Positions 59,088-64,000 of a stretch of DNA of 64,000 bases are shown here, in pieces (position 1 is the stretch's first letter; every line of letters begins with the position of its first letter). The notes under the pieces were generated by a model. That model was not told the origin of the DNA, did no database searches, and saw only the letters and a list, made by a program, of their open reading frames with translations. The translations under genes were made by a program, and so were the position numbers. This stretch comes from Margaritispora aquatica (Eukaryota > Ascomycota > Leotiomycetes > Helotiales > Discinellaceae): assembly GCA_007644065.1 (NCBI GenBank), contig VJWN01000004.1:1364001-1428000 (forward strand), given 5' to 3'.

Positions 59088-62000
59088 CTGTGTTGCATGT
59101 CGACGAGATCCGAATTCCGTGCCGTATTCCGCTCTCCAGCGTTGATCTCTCAAACCGCACCTGTTTCGTGCTCAATACGTGACTACCGGTAGCATGCGAG
59201 ACCCGACTTATGAGACGGAGCTTTGATGACGCGGAGGAGAGACACAAGTTGCGCGGAGAGAGTGCCCTTTGTCGCACGTCGATGAGATCCGAATTCCGCT
59301 CCGTGTCGTGGTGTTCCACCATCCGTCCGATATCCTTATGTCCAAGATCCGTACAAGGGACGTTGTGGGTTTCAAGGTTGGCATAATCGCCAGTCACTTG
59401 ACTTGCATTGAATCAGCAATTGTGAGAACACAAACAACAGATGAATCACCCCGCAACTCCAGCTTGTCTCTTGTCAAAACAAGAAGACAATCTGTTGCAT
59501 ATCGGAAAAATACACTTTCAACTGACTCAGAGTGATCCTTCAAATAATGACGATGACAAGAAGCGGCGTGAATTGTAAAAATGTCTCAGGACGGCCTCAT
59601 GTCGGAAAAGCGAGGAGAATCTTGAGTTCCCACACCGTCAAACGCCGAGTATACAATACCAAGCGACATCCAAGAATCCAACAACAGCAAAGTCTTCATT
59701 TCCAAGACGGGGAGGGGAAACTCTCGATGGTATTTTTTGACGCACATCGCAGTTTTTGCCCAGTCGCCCTAAGAATCTCCCATCTCCATGTGTCACCGTG
59801 CCAAAGCTGATGTTTGAAGAACACGACGTCGGTTTCGCTATTATTCCCGGATCTAAGCAAATGAGAAAGATTCGAGACCACAACCGTCCCAGCATTGACA
59901 ACATCGGTTCGGCCCGCCTACGAATCAAACACCAGTGCTCGGGATAACCCAAGACGACTGCAAGCTCTGGAAGGACGGTTGTTCGGCACCTTGAGACTAC
60001 TACTGCATGAGGTGAGATTTTACCTTCCACTTCGCCTCGCTTAGTTTCCTGGCTCGAACAGCGGGAGTCCTGGGGGAGATGATGGGAGAGATTGGATGGT
60101 TTGGAGGGGCGGAATGATGGAGGTGGACTTTGTTGCATTTCGCAGTTTTTGCCAATGTACACTAAGTAGTAGTCGATGGGGATGTGTACTTCCTGTGTGA
60201 TTTTATAGACACCGGCATTGAGTACCGAGTACCGTGTTTGAGTGGACGCTCTCGGGACCGAGGAGAGTTACTCGTAAGGTGTGGCAATGCGTAGCTTTGT
60301 CAAGTGACTTTCTTTGACGCATCGAGACAAGTTGTTGAAAGGAAAAGCATTTTGGATTGCAATTGTGAAAGCTAGAGTTCGAAGTTGTCCTTTGATATAG
60401 CTTCCAGAGGAGCTTTTCCGGGACATGGAGTTTTAGCGTGGTGATTGTCGAAGGAAATGAACCCAAGGTAAGGCAAAATCCAACCAGAAACTTGTAACAC
60501 ATAGTCTATCAAACAGGCCTGCCATTGCAAGTTCTATTGCACATCGCACTTTTTGCCAATTCGCACTAGAGATTTAGACTCATGTCATGGCATGACTGTA
60601 GGTTGCATCGGCACCGAGCGGTGAGATCTTTTGATGGATGGCGATGTCTATGGCAAGAATTAATATTTGGCCTAGAAATACTGATACCAAGTCAAGAGAA
60701 GAACAAGAAAGGATTTGAGTTCGATATGATGTGATGTGATAAAATTGTTGCTGTTGAAGCTCTATGGTGGTATAAGGTAATTAGCTGCAACACAACTATC
60801 AAATCTAAATTAATAGTTTCGCAAACTCACACACACCAATCCAAAGCTCAAAGACAACAGTAAAAGGAATTTCATTGCACATCGCACTTTTCGCCCAGCA
60901 AACACGAAAGAATCGTGATGAATGCCGAGTCGCAAAGAACGGCTCTTAGTTCATGCCAAGCACCAAGCTCAATGCTCAAGACACGCAGATTCATTACCAA
61001 GCGAAGGCAGTTGACATCTAATTTTTCTAATCAAATAATTTCGTTGCAGATCGCAATTTTTGCCAATCCTTTAGCACGGGATATTCCTTCTAAATTTCCA
61101 GTACACACAGGTATTGTGCGCGTCAAAAGGTGACGAAAGACACATGAGGCAGAGTCTCGGTTAAACGATACATGAAGCTATCCAGGGCCAGGATCATTGA
61201 ATAAATACGTACGCGGTCCATTATCGGTGTGCTTGGATTTTAATCAAGCAGTAATCTGTATCTTGAGAGCAAATCACAATTCGTGATACTGAATAGAAAT
61301 TTCTGTTGCATGTCTGAAAGTTTGCCCAGACGCCCAGCATCGACTGACAAAGAGACCAGAGCCTTGGTGCGGAAGCACACTTCCTTTGGTGAAACTCTCA
61401 GCACCAGCTTCCGGAACCTCGCTGAAATTCAAGGTGCATCTCTCCCTCCACTGTCAGGCCTCCCAATGCGGAAATCTTCTGGAAATCCCCTCCCCATACA
61501 ACCCCCCTCGCACGGCTGCCGCACTTGACGATGAACGCACAGCCCAAAATGTCTGTTGAAGCGCGGAGGATGTGCAAGCCGGTATCAGGTGTAATTGGTA
61601 CAGCGACACGCAAGCCAAAAACCACACCAGATGTCCTCAAGTCTCGAAGTAGCTCTTGGTGACCTGGCGAGGCACACGTTTGCGCATTTGATAGGATCGT
61701 TGATGAGGATGCAAAGGAGTTTTGTTGCACGTCTGTCCAAATTGTCCAGCTCACCATTACCCCAAAAGGGGATGGAGGGCCTCGAGGGCTTTAGCGAGCG
61801 ATGTTTTCCTGTGTAAAGACTCAGGCTACAGATCGATCGAGCGGGTGAATGATAATCCGGCATATTATTAGACAATCTCTACTACCATTTTCCGAATCTG
61901 GAAGTCCGGAGGTCTAGAATCGTATGTTGATTATGCTTTGTTCCACTTCCACGTCTATCCAATTGCCCAGGGCAGCCTCTGATAATATACCGAGTACATG

Positions 62001-63015
62001 CAGCTACCTGCTCACCTAAGGTATAGATGGAAATCATTGGACTTTGTTGACCGGTTCATACTCGGTATTCGAGGGATATCGACGGGAAAGCAAGAAAGGT
62101 ATCAGGGGACCACTACAAGATCATGAGAATCGCTGTTGAGACCAATACACCTGCATCCACCACCACTCCTGGGCGCAAGACCAGATTTTCTTGCGAAAGC
62201 TTGCAGCTTGCAGCTTGGGAATTTTTTGTTGCATTTCGCAGTCTTGCTGCAAGGAAGTGGATTCGGACAATGATGACTGTGTTTGGAGCATCATCTGAGC
62301 AGTTGCCCAGGCTAAGGCGACATTGACATCGACATCAAATCATCAAAGATGTCAGGTTAGGACCACAGCGAAACAGCCGCATGTCAAAAGCACAAGAAGA
62401 GGCTCTTACACAACTACTCACACCACTCTGATACCGTGACGGGTCTTTGCTGCACATCGCAAAAACGATCACCACGTTGCGGATCGTTCGAGACTCGCCA
62501 TCCGCCAGCCCTACATGGTTCTCGACGCCTCTTTATACGGAATATCGTACGATGAGATCGAAGATCGCAATTCCTGTTGCCAGTGCGTATTTCCATCCCT
62601 ATTCTACCCCATATTCCTTATGCCATACCCAATGAAAAACAAGTGTGGAGGAGCGAATTCAAATCTTTGTTGCGGATCGCTTTTTCTGCCCAGCTGCTCA
62701 AGGTTTCCTTGGAGCGGTCGAGATGTCATGGCAGTGAATCCTTCCCTCGACCTCAGCTGAATAGGCACGGCAATATGGAATCTTTCATATTTGACTTACC
62801 CCACAGATACCCCTCCGTATCTGTGCGTGCAGCTGAACTTACCGTTCTTTGAGCCTTGCTTGCTTGCATATGCAGGGCATCTGGGGGTTTGGATCGAAAT
62901 TGCGGTGTCAGTACCCAGTGCTGATAGTAATGAGGCTGAAGCACGAAATAGGGGAACTTGAAAGGCCAAACAGAGGGTGAGTAGCGTTTCGTTGCACGTC
63001 GATTAAATATGGATC
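59088..63015 (+). repeat. array of 14 dispersed short repeats, consensus TTGCACATCGCANTTTTTGC
   Basis: Fourteen imperfect copies lie on the plus strand. Their TTGCA cores, or one-base variants, start at 59093, 59272, 59495, 59740, 60133, 60537, 60875, 61044, 61306, 61725, 62229, 62450, 62670 and 62992, spaced 169-504 bp apart. The core is preceded by a T-rich trimer and usually followed by TCG, then often by (A/C)NTTTTTGCCMA. The first two copies share a longer arm, GAGATCCGAATTCCG. Sequence between copies is not obviously repeated. No protein-coding gene was found in the 4 kb. Function unknown. Confidence 0.75.
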
Positions 63016-63561
63016 TCAGTGTGTTGACTGGCTCGGAAAGTTAGCTGCTGACGAGGTGTGTATGTGAGTATATCTGTGTGGTCTTGGCAAGTGAAGGGGT
63101 CTCTCTGACTCTCTGTCTGAGGCACCTGGGTTGCATGCATCAGAGGTTACACCGTGTTGTGCGGCTGAGAATCACGAGGTGCTGTACGAGGCTGTACAGC
63201 AAGGTGCAAGTTTTCTATGTTTCTGGAAGGTTTGATTGTGTACTAGAATTTTGTGAATTTCGAGTAGATACACGAAGTTTTGGCGAGCTCAAAGCTAGTT
63301 TTTCGGACAGTGTATTGCTCAGGCTGAGGCACTCAGCAGCGTATTGCAGCATGGCTATTCGAGGCTTTTAATTCTGAATGGGACATATTTCCCTCGGAAT
63401 ATTCATTGACCTAAAGTTCTAAAAACGAAAGTGAGATTCTCAGCAAGACGACCAAACAATAGCAGCAGTCCATAAAACTACCCTCTAAGCTCCAAGCCTC
63501 GTGTAGCACCGTATCAAAGCCATGTACCAGCCGAAACGAATGTCAGAGCCTCAGTTTACGC
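63016..63561. other. intergenic, no gene seen
   Basis: 3' flank of the haloperoxidase gene. Only short frames without known domains. Confidence 0.4.
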
Positions 63562-64000
63562 TTACATCCCAAGGTGCAAATCCTTAAGCCCTCGAGCAGA
63601 AACCGTGGTATTCTGTCCAGTAACCAGATTGGCAGCCGCGGCAATCATGCGTGATGCAGCCTGAATCTGTGCAAAGCCAATTGGAGTTTCTTTTCTCACC
63701 CAACCCAACTCCGACGGCAATTTTTCATTCTCTACGTCTCAAGTCAGCACTGCTAATAGCTTTCATGCACCCCAGGTGAAGGAAAACCGTGTGAAGAAAC
63801 CAAATACTCACGGAACCAAAATTCAACCATAGCCCTACTCACCGTCCCCTCGTTCGCATCGCCAAAGACCAAGAACGGACCAGCCATCTCACCAAGACTC
63901 ACCGTCTCAGTCAACTCATCGAACTTGTAGCCCGGGTTATAGGCCTTGGATATCACCTGTCGGTAAACCTTGCTCATAGCCACCATGTTGGCGTTGAGGG
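63562..64000 (-). CDS. chloroperoxidase-like heme haloperoxidase, C-terminal part (cut by window edge)
   Basis: This is a secreted heme-thiolate peroxidase or unspecific peroxygenase of the Peroxidase_2 family. Only the last two exons are in the window: 64000-63812 (partial) and 63731-63562, joined across an 80-bp GT-AG intron, giving about 119 residues. The visible part has GEMAGPFLVFGDANEG, then VEFWFQNEKLPSELGW, which is the conserved C-terminal block of the family. It ends in an Ala-rich helix. The diagnostic PCP heme ligand and EHD acid-base motifs would be upstream, outside the window, so activity cannot be judged. The donor GTGAGT at 63811 and acceptor at 63732 give an uninterrupted join through WFQNEKLP. 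Confidence 0.75.

Overview
The window is nuclear DNA of a filamentous ascomycete. The evidence is many spliceosomal introns of mostly 44-60 bp with GTRNGT-like donors and a CTAAC or CTGAC branch site just upstream of the AG, together with fungal-only families (cutinase, SUR7/PalI, FRE reductase, GtaA-type glutaminase, haloperoxidase). The secreted plant-polymer enzymes and the family mix suggest a plant-associated Pezizomycotina, possibly a leotiomycete; that placement is inference. I saw no tRNA, rRNA or CRISPR array.

Layout. 0-7 kb: a small unknown ORF and a 21-exon SNF2/RING ATPase. 8-10 kb: an unknown coiled-coil protein whose 5' leader carries a tandemly duplicated intron. 11-22 kb: five minus-strand genes: membrane-anchored GtaA-like glutaminase, cutinase, Yra1/ALY mRNA-export adaptor with one 723-bp intron, and intronless ferric reductase. 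24-27.5 kb: plus-strand exosome subunit Rrp43 and a SUR7/PalI membrane protein. 31.5-32.6 kb: an MtfA-like C2H2 transcription factor flanked by gene-free stretches of about 4 kb and 9 kb. 41.7-45 kb: a five-Asp-box sialidase-fold glycosidase (GH93-like) and a Ser/Thr-rich single-pass surface protein. 45.2-46.6 kb: two adjacent non-autonomous inverted-repeat elements, one containing a minisatellite. 47-50.5 kb: a CE2-like SGNH esterase and a BLOC-1 Cnl1-like protein. 51.5-57.6 kb: an Spp1-like PHD protein and an AIF/AMID-like flavoprotein. 57.6-63.5 kb: gene-free, but with 14 dispersed same-strand copies of a short motif. 63.6 kb to the edge: the 3' end of a chloroperoxidase-like haloperoxidase.

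Functionally the window mixes nuclear housekeeping (chromatin and DNA remodelling, mRNA export, exosome, H3K4-type PHD reader) with cell-surface and secreted functions (cutin, arabinan or sialyl-type and acetyl-ester cleavage, glutamine hydrolysis, iron reduction, peroxygenation). There is no operon-like organisation. Gene models were built by hand by joining exons at consensus splice sites; for every complete model the summed exon length is a multiple of three. The most interesting items are the 59-63 kb motif array, the 825-bp inverted-repeat element with ten CGTCATA motifs, the long Yra1 intron, and the duplicated 5'-leader intron with a GC donor.
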